Shown here in pieces: positions 19,188 to 28,648 of a stretch of DNA of 64,000 nucleotides. The stretch spans positions 2,022,951 to 2,086,950 of the forward strand of contig NC_009420.2 of assembly GCF_000002875.2 (NCBI RefSeq), written 5' to 3'. Source of the stretch: Leishmania infantum JPCM5 (lineage: Eukaryota > Euglenozoa > Kinetoplastea > Trypanosomatida > Trypanosomatidae). Under the pieces are notes generated by a model. That model ran no database searches and was not told the origin of the DNA. It saw nothing but the letters and a program-made list of their open reading frames with translations. Position numbers and translations under genes: made by a program. Every line of letters starts with the position of its first letter. Position 1 is the stretch's first letter.

Positions 19188-22100
19188 TCACTCGCCCCGG
19201 TAGACGTACGCGGCTTTGAGGTGCTCTAGGTTGGTTGAGGTCCACGAGAAACACAAGTGCGTGTGCAGCTCCTCCTCTGTCGGCGCCTCGATGCCGAAGG
19301 TCGGGTAGAAGTAATCGAAGAGCTCACGTAGCGCCTCAAAGGCATCCTCTTTCGTAGTCACTCGCCGCGCGCTGCCCCACGCGGCCACGTCCTTAGCGAG
19401 AGTTCCTTCGACGTCCACGTAGCGGCAGTACAGCTCGTTAAGCGGCCAGTACCGGCCAAAGCCATCGTCCTCGATGCACGACTCAAGCACCGTTTCACCG
19501 ATGTAACGGTTGCGCACGAGCTCTGCCACATTCGGTTGCATGCCTTGTCCTACATCGATGATGCAGATGAAGCGCAGCGGACCCAAGTTGGCATAATCTG
19601 CCACACCTGTCTCGGCGGGAAAGCGCAGGTAGTGTAACGACTCATCAGGTCCAAACTGGAAGCCGTACAGAATACCAGCGTGATACTGGCGTGACCCGCC
19701 CAGCGCCACAGCCTCCTCTGCGCTCTCCCTCAGGCGCGCGGTTTGCGCTGGCGGTCGCGCCACGTAGCGGTACCCAATGTTGTCCCCACGGAGCTGATTG
19801 TTCAGCATCATATCCAGCACTTTCCAGTCGAACAGCATCTTGGCGGCGAGTTGGATAAAGAGGAACTGGAAAAGCTCACCATCGCGCAGGGGGGAGTTGA
19901 GCAGCTGGTCGTACAAGGGGTCGAAGTCGGCGTCCTGCTCCGTCAAGAACCGCCCCAGTGTACCGTCCATCAAGTCTGTGACTAAGTAGCACAACTTTGT
20001 TGTCGCGCCGTCGTCCCCGCGTCTCGCCTCGGCCGCGGCCTCTGCTGGTAGCCCCTTCGGCGTCTGCTGGCTCACAATGAAGTCGTGGGCGCGGCCGCCG
20101 TAGCACACACCAAAGTCTTCCAGCTGATTCAACAAGACGTAGAACGCGACATCCGTGAGAGACTCTCGCACGTACTGCTCGTGGTCCATGTCTTCGGGTA
20201 TGACAAACACCTTTACCGCCACAGGGAGGCGCTGAGAGCCGTAGGTGCCGCTGTATACAAGGCCGCTGCCGCCTCGACCGAGAAACCGTAGCACCTCTAC
20301 GTCAGTCGTAGCACCAGTGAAGATGGCGCAGTCGCCGGTGTGGATGTAATGACGCCAGCGCGTGATCAAGCCCTCCCACTTCGTACACGGGCTCAACGGA
20401 CCAACAGAGGAGGCGCTTCGCAACTCGCTGCAGGGCGTCGTCGCCTCGTCCAATCCCACACCTTCGGCGTCTGCTACGACACGGAGTGGCGGCACCTCGA
20501 CCCTTTTGGCATCCTCCTCCTGAGCCAAATCCACAGTAGAAACTAAGGCGGGTACGATGTCGGGGCTTTGCGCGGACGTGGCGCCGGCAGTATCATCAAC
20601 AGGGCCCAAGTGCACCACCACGGGTGGGGCGCTCTTGGAGGCGCACAGCATCTCCTCCGATGACTTCGTGCCGGCCAGGTCATCTGCATCCAAGCAGCTG
20701 GGGAGCCCTGCATCTCTGTCTTGGTCACAATCAGAGCTGGCGCGCGTACCACCAGCACCTGGTAACACTTCGGTCACCGTGTCCATGGTCGCAAATGTCT
20801 CCGCTTGGAGCCCGATTTCTGTCAGCAACGGTCTAGTGGACGTGGAGGGTGTGGAGCTGGCTGTGGTCGTGTGCGCCGAGTCACCCGCCGGGATGCCCGA
20901 AAGAAGCGAACCACTTGGAGCTGAGTCGGCCAAGACGTCACCCGCAGGAGGTGCGCCAGCGGCAGCCGCCACGGAGGTGGCAGCGGCCGCTCGCTTGCTC
21001 GGCGGAACGAAGAAGCGGGAGAGGGATGCCCCAGTGAGCTGCAACGACGCCCCCGCAGTGACCTCACCGCAGCGAAAGAGGAGCGGCGCGAAGGGCAAAG
21101 CGCCGGCACGGGCGTCCCCGGTGGCGCGGCGCCACAGCTCACCACGAGTGCACCCGAACTGGCCTTTCATGTTGTCGAAGAGTGCTGCCAGCGCCAGGAC
21201 GGCTGTTTCGGGGCTGCTGACCTCCACCGTTGTCGCCCACTGCGCCGCACCGCGGCCCGCGACGCCTAGGCACGGCAACGTTTCACCGGCGCCAAAGAGC
21301 GGGAGCGAGGAGGTCTCCTGCAGCTCCGCTGGCGTCGCGTAGAGCGGCACCACCGCCTCCTCCAGGTTCAGCAGCGTCAGAAGGCGGGTGTGAGCGGGAA
21401 AAAGCAGCCACTCATCGTTCCTCGTAGGGTGCTCAAAGGCGACGTGGTGGCCACCACTCGAACGCGCGGCGACAAGGTCGGAGCGAAGGTGCCGAGCTGC
21501 TTGCCCAGGTAGCGTGAAGGTCATACCGCGGAAGCGGACGTCGAAGTAGGCGCGAAAGAGTAGCTGCAGGTAGAAGAGCTGAAACACTTCGGCATCCGTG
21601 AAGGGCTGCGTCGTCAGCGACAACGGCCGGCGCATTACCCCCTTGCGAGACATGGGGAACATAACCGCCACCGGTACGAGCCGGGTGCGGCGACCATGCG
21701 TCCCTTTTTCGAGGGCACTGATCGCCGCTGCGGAGCAGCTCGCCTTCGCCTCGATGCGGATCCGCTGCTGCCCTACAAGGTCGTCCCAGCCGCACAGCTG
21801 GACCGCTGCGTAAGGGAAGTGGGCCACATCGCAGCAGCCGGCATCGCCGAGGGCCAGATACAGGGCGGCTGTGACGCTGAAGCGCTTCCAGCGAGGCACG
21901 ACCGGGACAGCGGTGGTCGCGAGCCGTCCGGCCTGCATGCCCATCGTGTTGCGGGCTGCGGTGCCCATGCTGTTCACGGCTGAGCCACCACCACCCATGG
22001 ACGCACTTGCCAGCGACGACGGAGGAGGCGTTGCATCGAGCGCCGTGCCGCCGCCGCCTGAACCACCGAATGACGCATTGGCGGAGCACAAGAACGTCTT

Positions 22101-23315
22101 CATGCCAGGGAGCGCCATTTCGTCGGCCGCCTCTCTTCCGAAGCCCAAGAGCGGTGCATTGTCCGTGGTGGCAGTCGTGTCGCTCTCCTCGACCGCGCCG
22201 CGCACGCGCACCGTCGGCTCTCGTGCAATGGCTGATGGCAGGACCTCGCTCGGCTCCCGCTGCTCGTCTAACAGAGGCAGCAGCAAAAACTCTGACCCGT
22301 CCCAGACGCAGTCCGGGTACGCCTTCAGCAAAGGCTGCAGTGGACTTGTTTCGCCCTGCGGTACCTCGACACGATAGGTGCGTGCCTCAACGTCGCCGAG
22401 GTGCACAGCCAGCGTCTCTGCGCGCGATCGGCTACGGCGCGCTCGTGTGCTCTGCCGGCCATACGAACGCAGTGATGGCCGCGATGTTGACCGTCGGTCG
22501 GTGCTCTGAGCGGTGGTGCTGGCATGGCTAGACGCCATCCGCAGGCTTAGGCATGGAAGAAAAGTGCACAGTGGGGAATCATTGAAGGCGGCGGCGCCTA
22601 AAAAGTGAAGTATCTGGAGCGGATGCTGCTGATTCTCGGCTGCGCGGCCATCCGGCTCCCCGAAGGTGGGCGGAAACGGCGCCGCGCCGCGGTCGCCTCG
22701 ACGCAGCTGCCACCGGAGCGAAATCTTGCCGAGCCCCTCTGCTCCAGAGCTGCTACCACCCGGCGCAGCCCATGTTGGGCCGAACGTCGAAAACTCAGAG
22801 TGCTGCGGGCTCGAGACGGAGGCCACAGGCTGCCGAGGTGCACGATCGGGGGCTGCTGTCAAAATAAGCGGCTGCCACGCCTCGAGCGACAAGAGATGCG
22901 CTTGCCGATCATGCCGGAGTGATGCTGAAGGCGGCGCGGCTTGCAGGCGCGCCAGAGTTTGGTTGGCCGCTGCGGCCGCCTCCCTCTCCGTAGCGGAGCG
23001 AGGCGAGCGGTATCGGCACCGCTGCGCAGCAGCCGCACAACCAGGAAGAGCGTTCAGCGGTCGTACAGCAGCAAATGCAGATCTAGAGTCTAGGTGGGTG
23101 GTAGTCGATGTTTTTCGAGCTGCAGGCGGCAACGGCTGAAGGTCCGCTTGGCGTGGTGATCCGTTCCTGCAGGTGCCTCCGTGCATCAAGCGACGTCCAC
23201 CATGAGCATCAAGCGAGTGCTGGTATGGTGGTCGAGGGACAATGTAGAAAGCCTGCACTGGGTTCTCGAGCACCGCCTCCCGCACACGAGGGGCTTCATG
23301 AATAATGGAGCCCAT
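19188..23315 (-). CDS. Large kinase-like protein with degraded catalytic loop (predicted pseudokinase)
   Basis: 1375 residues from the ATG at 23315. The first 1000 or so are mainly Ser/Ala/Arg/Thr-rich with folded patches, such as WDGSEFLLLPLLDEQ and KRFSVTAALYLALGD. The C-terminal 370 hold a protein-kinase fold: glycine loop LGRGGSGLVYSG (about 1010), the ATP-binding Lys in VAVKVF, and a hinge-like region YLVTDLMDGTLGRFL. The usual HRDLKxxN is NNQLRGDN (about 1172-1179), with the catalytic Asp aligned to Gln. DFG reads DVG in CIIDVGQG (about 1252), some 75 residues later, so a loop insertion is present. Metal-binding Asn and Asp remain, so nucleotide binding may survive while phosphotransfer is doubtful. 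The start is uncertain: in-frame ATGs also occur at 23186 and at 22538 (MASSHAST), the last preceded by its own pyrimidine tract and AG. Confidence 0.65.
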   Translation of the reverse strand: MGSIIHEAPRVREAVLENPVQAFYIVPRPPYQHSLDAHGGRRLMHGGTCRNGSPRQADLQPLPPAARKTSTTTHLDSRSAFAAVRPLNALPGCAAAAQRCRYRSPRSATEREAAAAANQTLARLQAAPPSASLRHDRQAHLLSLEAWQPLILTAAPDRAPRQPVASVSSPQHSEFSTFGPTWAAPGGSSSGAEGLGKISLRWQLRRGDRGAAPFPPTFGEPDGRAAENQQHPLQILHFLGAAAFNDSPLCTFLPCLSLRMASSHASTTAQSTDRRSTSRPSLRSYGRQSTRARRSRSRAETLAVHLGDVEARTYRVEVPQGETSPLQPLLKAYPDCVWDGSEFLLLPLLDEQREPSEVLPSAIAREPTVRVRGAVEESDTTATTDNAPLLGFGREAADEMALPGMKTFLCSANASFGGSGGGGTALDATPPPSSLASASMGGGGSAVNSMGTAARNTMGMQAGRLATTAVPVVPRWKRFSVTAALYLALGDAGCCDVAHFPYAAVQLCGWDDLVGQQRIRIEAKASCSAAAISALEKGTHGRRTRLVPVAVMFPMSRKGVMRRPLSLTTQPFTDAEVFQLFYLQLLFRAYFDVRFRGMTFTLPGQAARHLRSDLVAARSSGGHHVAFEHPTRNDEWLLFPAHTRLLTLLNLEEAVVPLYATPAELQETSSLPLFGAGETLPCLGVAGRGAAQWATTVEVSSPETAVLALAALFDNMKGQFGCTRGELWRRATGDARAGALPFAPLLFRCGEVTAGASLQLTGASLSRFFVPPSKRAAAATSVAAAAGAPPAGDVLADSAPSGSLLSGIPAGDSAHTTTASSTPSTSTRPLLTEIGLQAETFATMDTVTEVLPGAGGTRASSDCDQDRDAGLPSCLDADDLAGTKSSEEMLCASKSAPPVVVHLGPVDDTAGATSAQSPDIVPALVSTVDLAQEEDAKRVEVPPLRVVADAEGVGLDEATTPCSELRSASSVGPLSPCTKWEGLITRWRHYIHTGDCAIFTGATTDVEVLRFLGRGGSGLVYSGTYGSQRLPVAVKVFVIPEDMDHEQYVRESLTDVAFYVLLNQLEDFGVCYGGRAHDFIVSQQTPKGLPAEAAAEARRGDDGATTKLCYLVTDLMDGTLGRFLTEQDADFDPLYDQLLNSPLRDGELFQFLFIQLAAKMLFDWKVLDMMLNNQLRGDNIGYRYVARPPAQTARLRESAEEAVALGGSRQYHAGILYGFQFGPDESLHYLRFPAETGVADYANLGPLRFICIIDVGQGMQPNVAELVRNRYIGETVLESCIEDDGFGRYWPLNELYCRYVDVEGTLAKDVAAWGSARRVTTKEDAFEALRELFDYFYPTFGIEAPTEEELHTHLCFSWTSTNLEHLKAAYVYRGE

Positions 23316-24755
23316 TACTCCAAAGGAGGCAACGGAGAGAAGGGAAGGGTAGTCCTAGACGCAGAGGTGTGTGTGGTGGTGCCTCGGCGGAGGCGCGAGT
23401 GGCTGAGCGAGAAGCCTCTGCCGGCCCCTTCTCGTGATGCACAAGGGAATCGAAAGATCAAAGACGCGCGAGAGACACGAGGTGACCGGGGGTACCACCG
23501 AAACGCCAATCGAAAAAAAAAACGCGTGACACAACTACCTAGTGCAGAAACAAAAACAAGGCGTGGAGGATAGTATACATCGGAGCGAGTTTTGGGATAT
23601 GGATGAGTAAGGGTATGTGCGTGTGTGCGTGAGGTAGAGTGGTGAGAGTGGACAAGAAAAAGGGGGTACGAAATAAGAGGGGAGGTCGTGTATAAACCAG
23701 CAGGCACCACCCACAGTGAGAGAGAAGTGTCTGCCTCGCGGATGCTGTGGTTCAGCTGCAGGGCGGGTGAAGCCGCAAAGAGCACGCCAAGAAAACCAAA
23801 AAATAGATACAAATGAAGCAGCGGAGTTGCAGCGGCGGTAAGCTTGTATGGACGCACAAGAGAGCTGCCAGGCACAAGCACTCGCGCACTCGCACACTGA
23901 TGTGATGAGGCTGGCTGCAAGCGGTGGGATGGGGACAGGGAAGGAGAAAAGGAGCACAACAAAGCAAACACGCTGCGGCGCGTAGGGTGCAGAGGGAGAG
24001 AGAAGAGGACAAAATAGAAGAGAAACATGTCATATGAAATACATGCAAAAAGGAAGCGAAGGAGCTGAGCAGCGAGGAGGTGATGGCCACACACACACAC
24101 ACACACACGTCAGTGTTGAGGCGGTAGCAGCAACCAAAAAAAAAGCACAAGAAAAGCACATGCCCCCCTACATGTGCATCGGTGATAAGTAAAAGAAGGG
24201 CGGCACGGTTGAGCTCCCTTCCGCGTGAGGGCGCTTCATGTTGGTGGCAGCCTTTTGCCCTCACCATTCCCTAACGCGCTCTCTCCAGCAGCCTCGGCGT
24301 CTCCCTCCTCATGGCACGTGTCTGTATGTGTGTGTGTGTGTGTCACATCGCATGTCGGTGCAACGATTGCTCCCGTCAACCATTTTATCATTTACTTGTG
24401 AGCTTTCTCTGCGATGAGGTGGCTCCCTCGCCTCCTCTCTCCTTAAACGCGAAGGCGCAATTTTTCTTTCGGCAGCCTCGGTCATGAGGGTGATCGCGCC
24501 AAAGGCCGAGAAGGGAGAACACACACAAATGCCAGGGCGCTCGGCACTCGTGCAAGAAAAGAGTGTGCCGAGACGAGCAGGGACGGAGAGAAAAAGGCGG
24601 ACGAGTTAAGTCGTGCCTGGGCACAGTAAAAGCAAGGAGGAGGCGAGCACAGCGACGCGGCGCACGAAAGGAGCGAAAGGAAACGATGGGGAAGGCAAAA
24701 GTGAAAAGCGTGCGCAGCAGTGGAGAAGCAACAAAATCGTAGGACATGAGCCTTT
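23316..24755. other. Intergenic/UTR, no gene seen
   Basis: About 1.4 kb. A minus-strand pyrimidine tract ending AG directly abuts the ATG at 23315. CA repeat near 24090-24108, TG repeat near 24323-24342. The longest minus-strand frame (263 codons, 23315-24106) is Ser/Leu/Phe/His-rich, as expected of pyrimidine-rich UTR, and is not called. Confidence 0.55.
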
Positions 24756-25871
24756 TTAGCGGACGTAGGCGGGAGGCGCGCCAATCTGCGGGGCCACGCT
24801 TCGTCCACTCATGTCCCGCTCCGACTCCCGCTGATTCTTCTTCGCCGCCAGGCGTCGCTGCTCATATTCCTCCAAGTCCTTGCGCATGCGCCGCGTCTTG
24901 ACCGCCTTTTCCTCCTTGCTCCAGAGGTACGGCATGAACCATGGGATGTTGCGCATGCGCTGGTTCACCGTGTCCATCTCCTTCAGATACCTGACCCGCA
25001 TCTCCAGCGTCGACGAGTTGTCGCTGGCGTACGCGTGCATCTCCTCCGTCAGCTCACGCGGCAGTTCGCGCTCCAGCCTGCCACCGTTACAGATCCATGC
25101 AATCTGCGGAATGTTCGGCCGGGTTCGAATGCGCTCCATGATGAGCCGCTGCACCCAGTGATTGAGGCGGTGCAGTTGCGGCTCCATCGCAAAGCGCGCG
25201 GCCGGGTCAACGGTGGCCCACACGATGTACACCGACTTGGAGCGGCGTGACGCGATCACCTCCTCGATGATCAGCTGCGCAAAGTCGATCTGCTCGGCGA
25301 TGTGGGCAGGGCAGGCTTTGAGGGAGCGCCTAAGATGATAGGCAATCTTATCCGCGAAGGTCTGCGCGGACGGGGACATGTTTGCTCGGTGGCGCAGATA
25401 GCGAACCTCCTTGCTTAGCATCCCATCCGGCTCAGGCGCGCGAGGCCACAGCTTTCCCTCGGCGAGCTTGCGCGCTGCCAGCGGCGTGAAGGGCACGGGA
25501 GGAGCCTCGTACTTGGCTGCTTGCTGCAGCGAGTCGTACTTTAGTGCCTCGCGCTCCGAAAAGCCGAAGCTCTTGCTGTTGCGTAGAGGCTCCAAGTCGC
25601 CAAGGCCTTGAAGAGCGTATGTCGTATTCAGCTTCACGCCCTCGCGATCGAGTCGAGACCCGGTCGAGTAGAGGCGCTGCTCGACATAACGGTACGACGA
25701 CTGGTTGGCGGGGTTGATGTTGCGCACCTGCAGCACTGAGCGAATGGTCTCGTCACGCTGCGCTTTTGTCTGCTTTAGCGGAAGCACGGATGGGTTTCGA
25801 AATCGGTGACGTAGCTTGGTTTGATACTTCATGGAGTGCTTGCTCATGAGTGCCATGCTCGTGGTCCACAT
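24756..25871 (-). CDS. RbfA-domain protein, probable mitochondrial ribosome maturation factor
   Basis: 371 residues. A central domain at about 165-265 matches the ribosome-binding factor A pattern. There is a helix (FADKIAYHLRRSLKACP), a region with an IIEEVIASRRSKSVYIVWATV strand-like stretch, then a helix (LNHWVQRLIMERIRTRPNIP) leading into a final strand (QIAWI). RbfA is a KH-like protein that binds 16S/12S rRNA during small-subunit maturation. The basic, Ser/Met-rich N-terminus (MWTTSMALMSKHSMKYQTKL) suits a mitochondrial presequence, so action in the kinetoplast-mitochondrion is inferred. Long charged helices flank the domain, as in other enlarged trypanosomatid mitoribosome factors. The fold call rests on pattern only; a plain KH-type protein is the main alternative. 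Confidence 0.6.
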   Translation of the reverse strand: MWTTSMALMSKHSMKYQTKLRHRFRNPSVLPLKQTKAQRDETIRSVLQVRNINPANQSSYRYVEQRLYSTGSRLDREGVKLNTTYALQGLGDLEPLRNSKSFGFSEREALKYDSLQQAAKYEAPPVPFTPLAARKLAEGKLWPRAPEPDGMLSKEVRYLRHRANMSPSAQTFADKIAYHLRRSLKACPAHIAEQIDFAQLIIEEVIASRRSKSVYIVWATVDPAARFAMEPQLHRLNHWVQRLIMERIRTRPNIPQIAWICNGGRLERELPRELTEEMHAYASDNSSTLEMRVRYLKEMDTVNQRMRNIPWFMPYLWSKEEKAVKTRRMRKDLEEYEQRRLAAKKNQRESERDMSGRSVAPQIGAPPAYVR

Positions 25872-26707
25872 GGCTGATCAACGTGTGAAAGATCCCGGAT
25901 GGCCTTGCGCTCGCGTACGCAATACTCAACCGAGCTCGAAGCAAGGAGAAAGGGGAAGTTGGTCCTAAGGACAAGAGAGCAGCAACAAGACCCCGCAATA
26001 AGAGGAGGAGGTAGAGAAGTGAGACGGTGTGTGGCGGAAAGGCGCTCGCATTTCACGAAAAGAGAAATAAGGCGGTGCTCAGAGGGTTGCGAGAGCAGGA
26101 GACGCAATGTGGCGGTGGAAGAGCATTCAGGTCGGAAATATCGTAGCCTCCCTCCTCCCCGCCTTCACCCCCTTGTGCTACGAGAGAGACGTACACACAT
26201 ATATCATCATCGCATGCGTGCTCTAGTCACGCAACAAACATGGCGCAAACAGAGATCCTGGACGCTGCTAGACTTTTCTTTCGTTGCCGTTGCGTTCCAG
26301 GGGGCTATTCCTGATTCGTGAGTACATGTGAAGTCGACGCCACGCTGCCGACGCAGGCCCACAAAGTGGAGAATGGGCGAGCCACGCAAGAGGCAAACGG
26401 TGTCTGTGCGTGCGTATGTGTATGTGTGTGTTTGTGTGTGTGTGTCTGTCTATGGCTTCGCTCCGCCGTCGCGAACGCCCACCCATGCAAGTGAAGGCGT
26501 GAATTGCCAAATGGGAGATAGAGGGGCAAGACCAGCAATCCTGGGTCTCNGAGNNGGACNCNTGATAGCTNCNGACNCNACCACNCAGCACTCACTGGCC
26601 GACATACAAGCACGTACACGCATCAAGACGCTGCCTCCCCCCTCTCCCTTCCACACGCGTCGGCGACGTATGCCCTTCTCCCCTACGACGCTGTACTGTT
26701 GGCAATC
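25872..26707. other. Intergenic/UTR with ten ambiguous bases, no gene seen
   Basis: Holds a TG repeat near 26412-26445. Ten scattered N calls fall between 26550 and 26585, indicating low-quality assembly rather than a sized gap. No gene seen. Confidence 0.55.
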
Positions 26708-28648
26708 CTAACCGGATCGAGTGACGCATTCCATGTCTAACGAAGCAGCAGTGCTTTTTTTCGCCACCTCCTGACGCGCCTTACGCACCTTCGACACCTC
26801 GCACTCGGGAATGACAGCAACGTAGATTCGGCGGCCGTGATGGAGCGAGGTGAGGGTGTACTGTGGGCAGCTCATTTTCGCCAACATTGCGTACAGCGTC
26901 TGCAAGTGTTCCTTGACAGACCCACGCACGACCACCGCCGTGCTGCAGGCGCTCGACGCCTGTCGTGCAGGAGGCACCACATCGCAGAGGGAAGCAGCGG
27001 TGCCAACCATGTTGTGGCGAGTTGCCGCCGTGTAAGCGCGATAGAAGTCTGCCTCCTCAGCTCGCATCGTGCGCGGATCCAGCTGCTGCCGAAACTGCGC
27101 AGCGCTCCCCTCCTCCGCTGCCCGCCTCTTCGGTTCAGACTCCTCTGTCCGTGTGGCAGCCCCGTTGACGGCAGCGCCTTCCCGCACCGGCTGCACAAGA
27201 TGCTGGGAGTCGTCAGCGTCTCTATAAGCGGATGCTGCCGTGTTCTGCGCGACTACTGACGCTGCAGCCGCACTGGTGTGAGCTGCGGGCTCGTTGACTC
27301 CGCGGGCGTTGACATCGTGCGGCGAGGCGCCGTGCGAGCCGTCCTCCCTTCTTCCAAAGTCGAGCAGCGAGTCATCGAGTACCTCGCGTGCGGCGAGAAA
27401 CGCGATCTCCAAGTCCTGCGAGCGGGCCTGCACGCTGCTGATATTGTCGTCCACAATCATCAGAGACCGGACGTTCGCGAGTTGGGGCATCAGATACCCT
27501 GTACAGCCCTTCCACTCCCCCTCGAGCGGCTCACGACGCAGTGTGCGGACGCCGTCGCCAGCCATAAAGGCGTTGAAGGAGGCACACTGGGACATGAGGA
27601 ACGGAAGTACCTCTGCGATGAGCTCGAAGCACGGCCCCAGAGACTCGGGAACCGTGTCAGGGTAGTCCGTGTTCCTGTCAGCAGTTGATGTAGCGACACT
27701 GTTGGAAATTGTGTCAGCGTTGGGCGCCGCGCTGCCCACGGATGCGTCCTCGGTTGTGAGAGCGGCATCATCAGTGGTGCCGACAAAGGTGGCGCCACGC
27801 CATCCCGTCACCCGTTCCACGTACTCCGTCACGCATGGGAACTTGTCCGCCAGCATCGAAGACGGCGGGTCGTCCATGAGGAAGAGACTGGAGAAGGCGG
27901 CACCGAGCGTAACGTCGGCCAGGGTCGGGTGCGGGGTGCCAAGCAGAAAGTGTTCGTTCGGATGCTCGCGCAGGTGTGCCTCGAGCGCCGCGCAGAAGCG
28001 CTGGAAGTGGTCCTCCATAAACGGTGCCGTCACCTCCGACGCACCCGTCGCCGAGACCAACTGCTTCATCGCTTCGCGAAACCGTGGTGCCATAGCGCGG
28101 GCGAATCCGATTCCTGGGATCGGGAAGAAGTAGCGCACGTATCCCTCCAGCACATCCAATGCGTCGCCACGGATGTAGCGAAACATGGCACCCGTCTTCG
28201 CGAGCCACCAGCACGTGTACACCACCACGCACCAAGAAGCCAAGTGCAGCTGCGGATGCGTTTCTTTTCGGACCAGGAGCCTCTGCGTGCGCGGAGCTGC
28301 CGTCGCAGCACCACTCGCGTGCAGAGCGCCGCATCTACCGTAGTTGTCCTTACCAGTGTAGCTGACTTCGCCCTTCGCGGTGCGAGCGATAGCCTCGACG
28401 TCCTCGTCCAGCTCCGCCGCTTCTGCCAGCTGCCAAACCTGCAGCGGAGAAGCGCCGCTTGGCGTCAACGTGCAGAAAACGCTGCGGGCACGGAAATACA
28501 ATGAATACAGCAAGGTGGTGGTGAAACTTCTGCAGTACACCCGAAAAGGGAGCTGCTTGAGCCGGAGGTAGGTGACATGCTGATGCAGCGACAACGTGTA
28601 GGGAGAGCCGAACACGCGAAACGGCGTCGCTGTTGGTCTACCGCCCAT
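26708..28648 (-). CDS. Glutathione S-transferase-like (FAXC/metaxin-type) protein
   Basis: 646 residues from the ATG at 28648; the frame extends four codons further only through a GTG. The N-terminus (PFRVFGSPYTLSLHQHVTYL) could be the thioredoxin-like half of a GST. Residues of about 160-285 form an all-helical GST C-terminal domain, including DVLEGYVRYFFPIPGIGFAR and the typical HPTLADVTLGAAFSSLF (position of the usual ADxxL capping motif). The rest is Ala/Glu/Ser-rich and ends with a Lys-rich region. The eukaryotic GST-like families closest in layout are FAXC and metaxins, but the canonical catalytic Ser/Cys/Tyr is not evident, so enzyme activity is unproven. It could instead be a membrane-associated adaptor. 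Confidence 0.55.
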   Translation of the reverse strand: MGGRPTATPFRVFGSPYTLSLHQHVTYLRLKQLPFRVYCRSFTTTLLYSLYFRARSVFCTLTPSGASPLQVWQLAEAAELDEDVEAIARTAKGEVSYTGKDNYGRCGALHASGAATAAPRTQRLLVRKETHPQLHLASWCVVVYTCWWLAKTGAMFRYIRGDALDVLEGYVRYFFPIPGIGFARAMAPRFREAMKQLVSATGASEVTAPFMEDHFQRFCAALEAHLREHPNEHFLLGTPHPTLADVTLGAAFSSLFLMDDPPSSMLADKFPCVTEYVERVTGWRGATFVGTTDDAALTTEDASVGSAAPNADTISNSVATSTADRNTDYPDTVPESLGPCFELIAEVLPFLMSQCASFNAFMAGDGVRTLRREPLEGEWKGCTGYLMPQLANVRSLMIVDDNISSVQARSQDLEIAFLAAREVLDDSLLDFGRREDGSHGASPHDVNARGVNEPAAHTSAAAASVVAQNTAASAYRDADDSQHLVQPVREGAAVNGAATRTEESEPKRRAAEEGSAAQFRQQLDPRTMRAEEADFYRAYTAATRHNMVGTAASLCDVVPPARQASSACSTAVVVRGSVKEHLQTLYAMLAKMSCPQYTLTSLHHGRRIYVAVIPECEVSKVRKARQEVAKKSTAASLDMECVTRSG

